A stretch of 64,000 nucleotides of DNA, from positions 23,340-87,339 of the forward strand of contig JAWLAH010000011.1 of NCBI GenBank assembly GCA_041395525.1, read 5' to 3'. Under the pieces are notes generated by a model that worked only from the letters and a program-made list of their open reading frames with translations, made no database searches and was not told the origin of the DNA. A program made the position numbers and the translations under genes. How positions within the stretch are numbered: position 1 is the first letter of the stretch; each line of letters begins with the position of its first letter. This DNA comes from CADEED01 sp020442965 (GTDB taxonomy: Bacteria > Pseudomonadota > Gammaproteobacteria > Steroidobacterales > Steroidobacteraceae). Positions 51,721 through 61,104 of the stretch are shown here, piece after piece.

Positions 51721-53289
51721 GTGCGACTAGTGCAACTTACTCTGCTCCTGCTCATCGCGACGGCGGCGACTGCGGCACCTAACGAGCTGCGACGCGGTAC
51801 CGCGGGCGAGCCCGACTCGCTCGACCCGCAGCGGGCAGTCTCCGCACCGGCGTTGATCGTTCTGAATGACCTATTCGAGGGCCTCACGACACTCGATGCC
51901 CACGGCAAGCCATCACCGGGTGCCGCCGAGAAGTACACCGTCAGCAAGGACGGCCGGGTCTATACCTTTACGTTGCGCAAGGACCTGCAATGGTCTGACG
52001 GCGAACCACTCACCGCAGGGGACTTTGTATTCGCGCTACGCCGATTGGCGGATCCCAAGACCGGTAGCGCCGGTCTTGCCGCCTATGCGGACCTTCTCAA
52101 GAACGGCGCGGCAGTGCTCGCGGGCGAGATGCCACCGGAAGCCCTGGGCGTTGCGGCGCCCGATCCGGGCACGGTCCGGATCGATCTGACCAACCCCGCA
52201 CCCTACGTCCCGACCGTGCTCGCGCTGCCGCCGTTTGCGCCGTTGCCGCGGCATGTGCTCGAACGCCATGGCAGCGCGTGGACGCGGCCCGAGAATCACG
52301 TTTCAAACGGAGCGTATCGTCTGGCCGAATGGGTTCCGAACAGCCACGTGCGGGTGGTACGCAACAAGTACTTTCATGCAGCGAAGCAGGTCGCGATCGA
52401 TAGCGTCGTGTATCGTCCAATTGCCGATCTGAACGCGGGGATGCGCCTGATTCAAACCGGCGAACTCGACACACTCACCAACTTCCCGCCTGAACGACTC
52501 GACTATCTCAAGAGCGAGATGCCTCGCACGCTGCACCTCGCGCCGTCGCTCGCGCTCACGCTGTACGTTTTCAATCACAAGCTCGCCAAGTTCCGAGACC
52601 CGCGAGTACGCGAGGCGCTCTCGATCAGCATCGATCGCGAAATCCTGACGAGCAAGATCGTGCGTACGGGTGATCGACCCGCGTATGGCTTGGTCCCGAG
52701 CGGCATGCCTAACTACTTTCCAGCGATTACCCCAACTCCACAGCGCCGCGGACCACTCGCTCGCAAGCGCGCGCAGGAACTGCTTGTCGCCGCAGGCTAT
52801 TCCGCTGCCAAGCCGCTGGAAGTGGAATTGCTCTACCACACGAGCGATGAGCACAAGAAGATCGCCGTGGCCGTTGCCAGCATGTGGCAGTCCATCGGCG
52901 TGCGCACGCGGCTGCGCAATGCTGAGCGGCAGGTGGCAGAGGTCGCCGCGCGCAACGGTGATTTCGAAATCACTCGCGCCGCCTGGTTCTCGCCTTATGA
53001 CGATGCAGTTGGATTGTTAGGTTTTCTGCGGGGCGACAGCCCGCAAAACATCAGCGGCTACGCGAGCGCCGTGGCCGATGAGGCGCTGCAAGCGGCCGAG
53101 CGCGCGACCGACCAACGGGCGCGCGGCAAACTGCTGCGCCAGGCGGAGCAACAGATGGTCGCGGACGACGCTGTCATCCCGCTCTATTTCATGATCAGCC
53201 GGCGCCTGGTGACCCCGCGGGTCAGGAGCTGGCGCAACGACAATCTCACCGCATTCCATGGCGCGCGTTACCTGAGCATAAGCCAGTAG
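51721..53289 (+). CDS. Peptide/nickel-type ABC transporter substrate-binding protein
   Basis: 522 residues from a GTG start with GAGG upstream. A short signal peptide (to TAATAAP) is followed by the SBP_bac_5 fold: RRGTAGEPDSLDPQRAVS, LFEGLTTLDAHGKPSPGAAEKYTVSKDGRVYTFTLRKDLQWSDGEPLTAGDFVFALRR, FRDPRVREALSISIDREILTSKI and IPLYFMISRRLV. It resembles OppA-type proteins. No ABC permease or ATPase gene lies in the window, so it is an orphan that must use a system encoded elsewhere. Third gene of its plus-strand unit, 9 bases after the nitrilase. Confidence 0.88.
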   Translation: MRLVQLTLLLLIATAATAAPNELRRGTAGEPDSLDPQRAVSAPALIVLNDLFEGLTTLDAHGKPSPGAAEKYTVSKDGRVYTFTLRKDLQWSDGEPLTAGDFVFALRRLADPKTGSAGLAAYADLLKNGAAVLAGEMPPEALGVAAPDPGTVRIDLTNPAPYVPTVLALPPFAPLPRHVLERHGSAWTRPENHVSNGAYRLAEWVPNSHVRVVRNKYFHAAKQVAIDSVVYRPIADLNAGMRLIQTGELDTLTNFPPERLDYLKSEMPRTLHLAPSLALTLYVFNHKLAKFRDPRVREALSISIDREILTSKIVRTGDRPAYGLVPSGMPNYFPAITPTPQRRGPLARKRAQELLVAAGYSAAKPLEVELLYHTSDEHKKIAVAVASMWQSIGVRTRLRNAERQVAEVAARNGDFEITRAAWFSPYDDAVGLLGFLRGDSPQNISGYASAVADEALQAAERATDQRARGKLLRQAEQQMVADDAVIPLYFMISRRLVTPRVRSWRNDNLTAFHGARYLSISQ

Positions 53290-53328
53290 ATCACTCGCGC
53301 AGCCTCGCCGATCGCCCAGCGCCGCCGA

Positions 53329-54198
53329 TCAATCAGAATCCAGGAATCTTGCGATCAGCGCGGCCTTTTGCGCCTGGCCAGCCGCCGTCCAGTCGAAATT
53401 CAGGTAGCGTTTGACCGCAGACGGCAGCAACCCTGCGGCAGCTTCGACGCCCTTTTTCAACGGATCGCTCTCGTCGGCCATGACGAGAGTATGCGCGCGA
53501 ACGAGCGGCAGGCGAGCGTAGTCGTCATGCGCAAACGCGGCACGATAGCCGAGATGATAGGTTCGAATCGCTTTCAATACGTCGACCGTGATCATGTGCA
53601 GCACCTCGGCCGAGGGCGCATCGAGCCCGCGCAGGTGCGCCCGATCGCGCTTGAACCAGGGGAAGAACCACGCCTGGTCGCGCACAAAGTGCCAGGCCCA
53701 GTTGAATTGACTGCCAAAGAAGTCGGGTTCGATGGCAGGCGCGTAGTTGGCTAATAACTCCTCGGTGTCCTCGGGCGAGAACATGCCGATGCCATCCAGG
53801 ATCATGCGGCGCACGCGATGTGGCGCGGCAATCGCTATCTCGACCGCGATGTGCGCGCCCGTGTGGCTACCGTACAGATCGATCGCACCAACCCCAAGCG
53901 CATCCATGGTGCGTAGCGCCGCGGCCGCGTAGTACGGCATCTGCGGGGCGGTCTCGGCTGGCGGCGCGGAATCCCCATTTCCCAAGGTATCAGGCGCGAT
54001 GACGTGGCGAGTCAGGCCGAGTTGACCGACCAGCCCTATGAGAGTCGTGGACGATGCCGGCGACGCGTGAATCATCCACAACGGCAAAGCAGCGGGTTTG
54101 GCGGGTGCGACCGGCTGTGCGGTACGATAGTGCACTTGACCCTCCGCGATGCGAACAAATGCGCGGTCAATCTGCGCGTCTTGCTGTGTCTGCTGCAT
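53329..54198 (-). CDS. Alpha/beta-hydrolase-fold protein with His in the nucleophile position
   Basis: 289 residues from ATG 54198 with AGGGG eight bases upstream. Core motifs: DRAFVRIAEGQVHYRTAQ, WMIHASPASSTTLIG, VIAPDTLGNGDSAPP and the elbow LYGSHTGAH, where His112 replaces the serine. Asp in VMADESDPLKKG is kept; a final catalytic His is not obvious. It is closest in this window to the broken gene at 18.3-18.6 kb. No signal peptide. Possibly a lyase or binding protein of the same small family (inference). Divergent from the GST gene with 41 bases between starts. Confidence 0.82.
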   Translation of the reverse strand: MQQTQQDAQIDRAFVRIAEGQVHYRTAQPVAPAKPAALPLWMIHASPASSTTLIGLVGQLGLTRHVIAPDTLGNGDSAPPAETAPQMPYYAAAALRTMDALGVGAIDLYGSHTGAHIAVEIAIAAPHRVRRMILDGIGMFSPEDTEELLANYAPAIEPDFFGSQFNWAWHFVRDQAWFFPWFKRDRAHLRGLDAPSAEVLHMITVDVLKAIRTYHLGYRAAFAHDDYARLPLVRAHTLVMADESDPLKKGVEAAAGLLPSAVKRYLNFDWTAAGQAQKAALIARFLDSD

Positions 54199-54239
54199 AG
54201 TGATACCCCTGCCTTGCTGCGCCAAAAAGAGTGCGTTTT

Positions 54240-54866
54240 ATGATCGATCTGCATACCGTTGCGACATCGAACGGCTACAAAGCCTCCATCATGCTGGAGG
54301 AAGTGGCACTGCCCTACCGAGTCACCAGCTACGATCTTGTCAAAGGCGAACACCTCACGCCAGCGTTTCTCGCTCTGAATCCTGTCGGTCGGCTGCCGAT
54401 GATCGTGGATCGCGATACGCAACACGACGGAGCACCGCTCTCGGTGTATGGCACCATCGCAATACTCGTGTATCTCGCGGAAAAGACAGGCAAGCTGCTG
54501 CCGGCGTCAGGGCCGACGCGCGCCAAGATCATCGAGTGGCTCGGCACGATCTCGAGCGACGTGGGCCCGGCCTACAGCGGCCAGTTCGTGTTCAATGTGC
54601 TCGCCAAGGAAAAGCAACCTTGGGCGATCGACTACTACAACAAGCTGTGCGCACGGATGCTCCAGCCGATTGAAAAGCAATTGGCGCGTACGCGGTTCCT
54701 CGCCGGCACTGACTACTCGATCGCCGATGTCATGGCCTACCCCGTCGCGACAGTATCGGCGCTGCGTTATCCGGGCAGTCTCAGCGAGCACCCCAACATG
54801 GCACGCTGGGCCCAAGAGATTGGCGTGCGCCCGGCAGTACAACGCGGCATGAAAGTACCGTCATGA
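54240..54866 (+). CDS. Glutathione S-transferase
   Basis: 208 residues from ATG 54240 with AAAGAG eight bases upstream; a GTG nine bases earlier is an alternative. The N-terminal thioredoxin-like domain (IDLHTVATSNGYKASIMLEEVALPYR, NPVGRLPMIVD) binds glutathione, with Ser in SNGYK near the usual position. The C-terminal helical domain (about 88-208) includes FLAGTDYSIADVMAYPV. The GSTs of catabolic clusters open epoxides or isomerise thioesters. The substrate is unknown. It ends 32 bases before the end of the opposing YdhR-like tail. Confidence 0.86.
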   Translation: MIDLHTVATSNGYKASIMLEEVALPYRVTSYDLVKGEHLTPAFLALNPVGRLPMIVDRDTQHDGAPLSVYGTIAILVYLAEKTGKLLPASGPTRAKIIEWLGTISSDVGPAYSGQFVFNVLAKEKQPWAIDYYNKLCARMLQPIEKQLARTRFLAGTDYSIADVMAYPVATVSALRYPGSLSEHPNMARWAQEIGVRPAVQRGMKVPS

Positions 54867-54897
54867 TCGTATGCGCTGTGCAAAGTGACGCCGAGCG

Positions 54898-55946
54898 TCA
54901 GCGACCGGCGTCCTGCAGATAATAGTCGATAACACCGCGATCATTGTCGACGATACATGGCGCGTCGAAATACTCGATGGTTGGCACCAGGCCGTAGTTA
55001 GCCTGCATCCCGCGCCGCCAGGCGTCGTCGTAGAAGGCCTCGGCGTGGGCGCGCGAGTCCCATTCATACCAGCCGCCGCCAACACCCGGGCCGCTCAGGA
55101 ACAGCTACGCCGCAGGCCCGGAACGGTCTGATAGCGAGGACTCGTCTTTCGCAGCAGCTCGGCAAGTGCCGCCGGCGGCAACGGAGCGCCACTCGGGAAC
55201 TTGACCAGCGTGAAGACTGGATTCTCTACCACCGAATTCTCAACCACTGGACTGTCTACCATAAGCGATGAATCTCCGAATTGCGGCTTCGCGATGCCAA
55301 AGTACGCCGCAAGTACCAACCCGGCCCAGATCAAAAGCACGAACGGCCGAGTGCGGCCAAAGGTACGCTTGATGGTCGACTCGAGCTGCGGGGTCGAGCC
55401 ACTCGTCAGCAATTCGCGAAGTGCCGGCGCAAGGGGCGCGCCGCGCACGCGAATCATGATGCCGCAAAAGATGAGAAACGCAAATACCAGGAGCTTGGCT
55501 GCGAGCCATGGCGCGCCGATATGCCCCGCACCGCGCAATCCCTGCGAGCCGACCCAGATGAGCCAGAGCACGAGCCCGATTCGCCAAAGGAGATCGATGC
55601 TGCGCAGACTCTGGCCGAACGGCCTGCCTTGATAATGATGAACCGCGTAGACCAGCGCGAGCCATACAAAGGCCATGAGCCACACGCCGATCACCATACC
55701 GCTCGCGACACTAACTACTCCGAGCTTCGTCGCGAGTGTGTAACCCACCGGCAGCGTCAGCACCAGGCAGTAGCGCGGGATCATGTCGATCCAGGCGAGG
55801 ATCTTGAGCGCGGTTGCGCGCGCGTCACGCGACAATGCAGCATCGCGAACGTAGCCGGCCGAATGGAACACACCGATATCGCCACCCAGCCAGTAGACGA
55901 ACAGCAGAATGTGCGCCAGTTTCACGAGGTAATAGCTGTCAAGCAT
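54898..55946 (-). CDS. Membrane protein with C-terminal YdhR-like monooxygenase domain, frameshifted at about 55095
   Basis: The first 283 codons (55946 to 55095) give about six membrane helices beginning KLAHILLFVYWLGGDIGVFHSAG, and then a soluble segment FTLVKFPSGAPLPPAALAELLRKTSPRYQTVPGLRR. There the frame stops, but in the next frame LFLSGPGVGGGWYEWDSRAHAEAFYDDAW runs to a stop at 54898, which completes a YdhR-like ferredoxin-fold domain (typical: GGVYLWESRAAAEAFY). One missing base around 55095 explains the break. The full protein would be about 350 residues. It is the divergent neighbour and paralog of the membrane protein at 56.1 kb. Role unknown. Confidence 0.7.
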
Positions 55947-56116
55947 GGTCGAGATTCGCTCCCCTGTAGTGCGGCTAGGCTAGAGGCACAAGGCGTCGTT
56001 GGCTGGCGTTCGCAACGCTCGCCCGCCCATCGGTCACTGTGCGTCGGTGGTGGCGGGCGGACTTGTCCGAACATTTCCTTTACACTTGCAGCACTCTCAC
56101 GGGAGACTCATTCGCG
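55947..56116. promoter_or_regulatory. 170-bp divergent promoter region of the two membrane paralogs
   Basis: The region separates two genes that both encode HILLFVYWLGGD-type membrane proteins. Both promoters must lie here, but I see no clear -35/-10 pair. The GGGAGA site for the plus gene is at 56101-56106. Confidence 0.4.
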
Positions 56117-56781
56117 ATGACCGAACACGGCCTGTGGGTCTATGTCCATATCTTGCTGTTCGTCTACTGGCTGGGTGGCGACCTCGGCGTTTTCATCCTC
56201 GCCCGAGCCGCGAGGCGAGCCGAACTGTCGTTCGCCGAGCGCGCCTACTCGCTCAGAATGGCGTTGGTGATCGACGTGACACCACGCGTCTGCTTTGCGC
56301 TCATGTTTCCGGTTGGTTTGCAGATCTGCCGCACCGGCGGGTTCGTCGCTGTAGACCCCATCTGGCTGTTAGTGGCGTGGGCAATCTCGCTGCTCTGGGT
56401 CGCTGCCATTCTCGCGGCCGGCAAGAATCACGATAAACCGCTCGGCGCCACGATCAACCAGTGGCTACTCGTGTTCCAGTGTGCTGCGCTGGTCGTACTT
56501 GTCGCCATTGGGCTCTGGTCACTGCAGGCGGTGGACCCTTTCAGGGTGCGTGGCTCGGCACCAAGGTGCTGCTGTTCGGACTGGTCTTCGCCATGAGCAT
56601 CGGCATCGACTATGCCTTCCGGCCCGTGGTGCCCGCCTTCATGCGTCTCGCCACCGAGGGCAGCAAACCCGACATCGAAGCGGCGATCAGCGGCAGTATT
56701 AACGGCGCGATCCTCTTCGTGCTGGGCTTGTACGCCCTCCTTCTGATCATCGCATTCTTGGGCGTCACCAAGCCTTTCTAA
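56117..56781 (+). CDS. Membrane protein, paralog of its divergent neighbour, frameshifted at about 56535
   Basis: ATG 56117 with GGGAGA upstream. The first part has HILLFVYWLGGDLGVFILARAARRAELS, matching the start of the opposing gene, then helices up to LVAIGLWSLQAVD. The frame changes at about 56535 and resumes as GPFQGAWLGTKVLLFGLVFAMSIGIDYAFRPVVPAFMRLATEG, then GAILFVLGLYALLLIIAFLGVTKPF to the stop at 56781. Together they make about 221 residues with six helices and no extra C-terminal domain. The conserved histidine at the start of helix 1 could bind heme or metal. Family not recognised with certainty. Confidence 0.7.
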
Positions 56782-56803
56782 TTATTTGAACGAGATGCTT
56801 TAA

Positions 56804-57607
56804 GTGCCAATCGAACGTATCAACGATCACGACATGTACTACGAAGTCCTGGGTCAGGGCGAACCGGTGCTCTGCATGGGTGGCTGGGGCACCTTCGCAC
56901 ACGACAATCATCATCACCTGGCGCGCGGTCTCACTGATCGCTACCAGGTAATTCTCTTCGACTACCGGGGTATCTGCGATTCCTCCGACAATCTGTCGAT
57001 CCCGTCGACCATGGCGCTGCACGCAGCGGATGCGATCGGACTGCTCGATCACCTGCAATTGAAGAGCGTCCACCTGATGGGACTGGTCGGTATCGGCGCC
57101 TGTGTCTGTCAAGAGATCGCCATGCAGCGGCCGGGTCTCGCGCGTAGCATGCTCAACATGGGCGCCTGGTGTGAGGTCGACGACTTCCTGCGCGACCAGC
57201 TCGAGATGTTCCGATGGATCCACGAGAAGTGCGGCTTTTATGACTTCCAGAAAGCTGTCAGCCTGCTGTCGTTCACGCCCGACTACTACAATGCCAACCG
57301 GGACAAGCTGTTAGGTCCGCAGGGCGGCTGGAAAGAACTCAACGGCAAATTCGTCACGCATTCGCGCTTTGTCGACGCCTGCGTAAATTACGAAGCGCGG
57401 GACCGACTCAAAGCAGTCCGCTGCCCTGCGCTCATCATCCATGCGGGTCTCGACCAGGTGACGAGTCCGCGCACCACCAGGCCGATCGAGAACGCGATCC
57501 CGGGCGCGGTGGGGCTGTTGTGGGACGATGTGGCACACGTCGTCGCCGGCAAGGAGCAGAAGATCCGTTTCGCCAACACCTTGTTCGACTGGCTCGGGAA
57601 GAACTGA
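56804..57607 (+). CDS. Alpha/beta-hydrolase-fold protein with altered nucleophile elbow
   Basis: 267 residues, GTG start 22 bases after the membrane protein. Core: VLCMGGWGTFAHDNHHHLARGL, VILFDYRGICDSS, LKSVHLMGLVGIGACVCQEIA and C-terminal LIIHAGLDQVTSP with VAHVVAG. The Asp and His of a triad are retained, but the elbow reads G93-L-V95-G-I97, so the Ser is replaced by Val and one Gly by Ile. It may act as a lyase or have lost hydrolysis. 43 bases before the M28 peptidase start. Confidence 0.78.
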   Translation: MPIERINDHDMYYEVLGQGEPVLCMGGWGTFAHDNHHHLARGLTDRYQVILFDYRGICDSSDNLSIPSTMALHAADAIGLLDHLQLKSVHLMGLVGIGACVCQEIAMQRPGLARSMLNMGAWCEVDDFLRDQLEMFRWIHEKCGFYDFQKAVSLLSFTPDYYNANRDKLLGPQGGWKELNGKFVTHSRFVDACVNYEARDRLKAVRCPALIIHAGLDQVTSPRTTRPIENAIPGAVGLLWDDVAHVVAGKEQKIRFANTLFDWLGKN

Positions 57608-57650
57608 TCTGAGGCGCGGTCCACGACCAGGTCATCACGGGAGACAAACG

Positions 57651-59315
57651 ATGCAACGGATTCTCACCACAATCATCGTCACCGCGGCGCTCGCAACAGG
57701 CGCGCTGGCGGGCGAGCCGTCATCACCGATCGATCCGGCCCGCATGTCCGCGGCCGTCAAGGTGCTCGCTTCGGACGCGTTCCAGGGCCGCGCGCCCGGC
57801 ACGGCCGGTGAAGCGAAGACGGTCGCCTATCTCGTCGAGCAATTCCAGGCACTCGGCTTGCAGCCGGGGGGTGAGCACGGCGGCTGGTACCAACAGGTCC
57901 CGCTGGTGCACAACGTCGCCGGCATGCCGACCCGGCTCCAGATACGCGTCGGCGACCAGGTGCATCAGTTGGTAGTGGGGCGCGACATCAATCCGAAGAC
58001 GCTGCGGCCGGTGTCCAAAGTCACGATTGATGCAGCGCCGATGGTATTCGTTGGTTACGGCGTCGCGGCGCCGGAACGACACTGGGACGACTTCAAGGGC
58101 GTTGACCTACACGGCAAAGTCGCGGTGTTCCTGGTCAACGATCCTGATTTCGAAGCCGCGCCGGATGAACCGGTGGCCGGCCGGTTCGGCGGCCGCGCGA
58201 TGGTCTACTACGGGCGCTGGACCTACAAGTTCGAGGAAGCAGCGCGGCGCGGCGCCATCGGAGCGCTGGTCGTGCACGAGACTGCCGCGGCTGGCTACGG
58301 CTGGAATGTCGCGTCCAACAGCGTGGGCGGTACTTACGATATCGTGCGCGCCGCCGATCAGCCGCAGGCGTTGCTGTTGCACGCGTGGTTATCGCGCGAG
58401 GCCGCGGTAGCATTGTTCGCGGAGGTGGGTCTTGATTTCCAGCGGCTCAAGCGCGGGGCGCGCGACCCCGCCTTCAAACCGGTCGAACTGCGCGGCGCAC
58501 GCTTCAGCATCGATATGCCGATCAAGACCGAGAGAATAGCGAGCCGCAATGTCATTGCGCAGTTACGTGGTAGCACTCACCCGGACGAAACCATCCTGTT
58601 TGCCGCTCACTGGGATACGTTCGGCGTTGGCGCGCCCGATGCTCAGGGACGCCGGATCCGGCCAGGTGCTAACGACGATGCACTGGGGATTGCCGGTGTG
58701 CTCGAGCTGGCGCGCGCATTCGCGCGTGCACCGCGCACTCAACGCACACTGCTGTTTGCCGCCTGGACAGCCGAGGAAAGCGGCTTGCTCGGCTCCGAGA
58801 CCTTCGGCGTCCATCCGCTCTACCAACCAGAGAAGATGGTGGCGGACATGACGCTCGATATCCTGCAGACGGCCGGCCCGGCGCGTGACGTGGTGCTGGT
58901 CGGCGCCGGACAGAATGAGTTGGAGGACGACCTGGCACGCGCCGCCGCCGCGCAGGGCCGCACGATCACACCCGATGCCAAACCGGAACGCGGCTTGTAC
59001 TACCGCGCTGACCACTTTTCGCTGGCCAAGCGCGGTGTGCCGAGTCTGCTGCTGATGGCGATCGGTGGCGGTCAGGATCTGATCAAGGGCGGCCGCAGTG
59101 CGGGTGACGCGTGGGTGAACGAGTACACGGCGAACTGCTATCACCAGACTTGCGATGCGTGGAGCGCGGATTGGGATCTGCGCGGCGCGGCGCAGGATGT
59201 CGATCTTTTCTATCGCGTCGGTCTCGAGCTTGCGAATTCGCACCGCTGGCCCGCGTGGCGCGCCAGCTCGGAATTCAAGTCGATACGCGATTCCAGCGAG
59301 GCCGCTCGAAGATAG
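57651..59315 (+). CDS. Exported M28-family metallopeptidase
   Basis: 554 residues from ATG 57651 (GGGAGA upstream). A signal peptide ends at ALAGEP. A protease-associated insert (about 160-280: GKVAVFLVNDPD, RRGAIGALVVHE) lies before the M28 core: LFAAHWDTFGVG with zinc His, GANDDALGIAGVLELA with the bridging Asp, WTAEESGLLGSETF with Glu, and YYRADHFSLAKRGVPSLLLM near the C-terminus. These enzymes are two-zinc aminopeptidases or glutaminyl-cyclase-like proteins acting in the periplasm. Confidence 0.9.
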   Translation: MQRILTTIIVTAALATGALAGEPSSPIDPARMSAAVKVLASDAFQGRAPGTAGEAKTVAYLVEQFQALGLQPGGEHGGWYQQVPLVHNVAGMPTRLQIRVGDQVHQLVVGRDINPKTLRPVSKVTIDAAPMVFVGYGVAAPERHWDDFKGVDLHGKVAVFLVNDPDFEAAPDEPVAGRFGGRAMVYYGRWTYKFEEAARRGAIGALVVHETAAAGYGWNVASNSVGGTYDIVRAADQPQALLLHAWLSREAAVALFAEVGLDFQRLKRGARDPAFKPVELRGARFSIDMPIKTERIASRNVIAQLRGSTHPDETILFAAHWDTFGVGAPDAQGRRIRPGANDDALGIAGVLELARAFARAPRTQRTLLFAAWTAEESGLLGSETFGVHPLYQPEKMVADMTLDILQTAGPARDVVLVGAGQNELEDDLARAAAAQGRTITPDAKPERGLYYRADHFSLAKRGVPSLLLMAIGGGQDLIKGGRSAGDAWVNEYTANCYHQTCDAWSADWDLRGAAQDVDLFYRVGLELANSHRWPAWRASSEFKSIRDSSEAARR

Positions 59316-59427
59316 CGCGAGCGAGTGACGTGGTGCCGACCGTCATCGCGCCCGAATCCAACAGGCGTCTATCCAGCGGCGGCGTGCCGAACTCGCACGG
59401 CGCGCTGATTGCGTGCCAAAATGCGGC

Positions 59428-61065
59428 ATGGGGAGCAATGATTCAGCGGCTTTCGGCACTATAACAACATCTGAGCAGGCGACCGTCGCGACACCGATGA
59501 AACGAGTCGTCGTCGCTGCCTCCCTTGGGACGGTGTTCGAATACTACGACTTCATGTTGTACGGTAGCCTCGCAGCGTTCTTTGGCGCACTGTTCTTTCC
59601 ACCTGGCAACAGTACGGCGGCGCTGCTAGGTAGTCTCGCGACGTTCGGCGCAGGCTTTGCCGTGCGCCCGATTGGTGCGCTGGTGTTTGGACGTCTCGGC
59701 GATCGAGTCGGTCGCAAACGCACGTTCCTCATCACGATCACTTTGATGGGATTGTCGACTGCGGGCATGGGATTGCTCCCCAGCTTCGCACAGATTGGCT
59801 GGGGCGCACCGGTTCTGCTCGTGACCTTGCGGCTCATCCAGGGTTTGGCACTCGGCGGCGAGTTCGGCGGTGCGGCGATCTACATAGCCGAGCATTGTCC
59901 GGCCAATCGCCGGGGCTTCTACACGTCGTGGATTCAAACGACTGCCACGATGGGACTCATCGCCTCGCTGAGCGTCGTGCTCGTCTGCCGTGCCGCCCTG
60001 GATGACGCCAGTTTCGCCGCCTGGGGCTGGCGTATTCCGTTCCTGGTGTCGATCCTGTTGTTACTGCTGTCGTTATATGTACGGGCGAAGCTGGGTGAGT
60101 CCCCTATGTTCCTGCATGCAAAGGAGCGCGGCGCTTTGTCCAAAGCGCCCATCAGCGAGAGCCTGTTGAGCAGCGCGCATCGGCGCAGCATCCTCAGCGC
60201 GATGGTCGTGGCAGCCGCGATGGCGCTCACCTGGTACACGGCGCAGTTCTACAGCCTCGTGTTCATGCAGACCGCGCTGCAACTTGATTTTGCGACTGCG
60301 TCACTGCTCGCGGGTCTGGCGATGCTCATCGGCATCCCGATGTTCGTCGGCGCGGGTGCGCTGTCGGACCGTATCGGCCGCAAACCGGTAATCATGGCCG
60401 GCATGCTGCTGTCGACGTTAGTGGTTATTCCAGCGTATCGCGGCTTGCAGGCCATTGGGCATCCTGCGATGGCGCAGTCCACTGCGGCCACGCCGGTCGT
60501 CGTGCACGCCGCGCCGGCGGGGTTCTCACCATTTGCCACCGGCAAGCCGGACGCCGCGACCCAAGCGCGGGATTTTTTCGCGCAGCGTGGAGTCTCCTAT
60601 CGCAACGATCGACCGCTGGCGCAAGCCGATCTCGTCGTCAACATCGGCAAACGCGAAATCGTGGGATTCGACGCTCCCGCCATGATTGCCGCGCTGCGCG
60701 AGGCGGGCTTTCCAACCGCCCCCAGCCTGCGCGCTGTCACGAGCCCATTTGATCTCGGTCGCGAGCACATTCTCATGCTGGCGTTGCTGTTAGTCATGAT
60801 CGCCGGCGCAGCGCTGACCTGTGGGCCCGGCGCGGCCCTACTGGCGGAATCGTTTCCAACCCGCATCCGCTATACCTCGCTGTCGTTCCCCTATCACCTG
60901 ACGAGCGCGTGGTTCGGTGGCTTCATGCCGCTCACGGCGACCTGGCTGGTCGCGCGAAGTGGCGATATCTTCGCGGGCCTCGTCTACCCCGTTACGGTGA
61001 CCGCGACGTGCTTCGTGTTGTCCTCGTTGTTCCTACGAGAAACCCGGCATCTAGCGATGGACTAG
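59428..61065 (+). CDS. MHS-family MFS transporter with large extracytoplasmic loop
   Basis: 545 residues from ATG 59428; no clear RBS, and a start at 59497 is possible. MHS motifs: TVFEYYDFMLYGSLAAFF, RPIGALVFGRLGDRVGRKRTFLITI, RLIQGLALGGEFGGAAIYIAEHCPANRRGFYTSW and AGALSDRIGRKPV. Between the helix after SDRIGRKPV and LALLLVMIAGAALTCGPGAALLAE an extra domain of about 100 residues is inserted (ATPVVVHAAPAGF ... TSPFDLG), making the protein longer than the usual 430. Likely imports an organic acid with protons. 112 bases after the M28 gene, 39 bases before the converging lpd. Confidence 0.87.
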   Translation: MGSNDSAAFGTITTSEQATVATPMKRVVVAASLGTVFEYYDFMLYGSLAAFFGALFFPPGNSTAALLGSLATFGAGFAVRPIGALVFGRLGDRVGRKRTFLITITLMGLSTAGMGLLPSFAQIGWGAPVLLVTLRLIQGLALGGEFGGAAIYIAEHCPANRRGFYTSWIQTTATMGLIASLSVVLVCRAALDDASFAAWGWRIPFLVSILLLLLSLYVRAKLGESPMFLHAKERGALSKAPISESLLSSAHRRSILSAMVVAAAMALTWYTAQFYSLVFMQTALQLDFATASLLAGLAMLIGIPMFVGAGALSDRIGRKPVIMAGMLLSTLVVIPAYRGLQAIGHPAMAQSTAATPVVVHAAPAGFSPFATGKPDAATQARDFFAQRGVSYRNDRPLAQADLVVNIGKREIVGFDAPAMIAALREAGFPTAPSLRAVTSPFDLGREHILMLALLLVMIAGAALTCGPGAALLAESFPTRIRYTSLSFPYHLTSAWFGGFMPLTATWLVARSGDIFAGLVYPVTVTATCFVLSSLFLRETRHLAMD

Positions 61066-61104
61066 CAAGTGCCGCAATCCCATCCGCAGCGCACTCTCGG
61101 ACGA

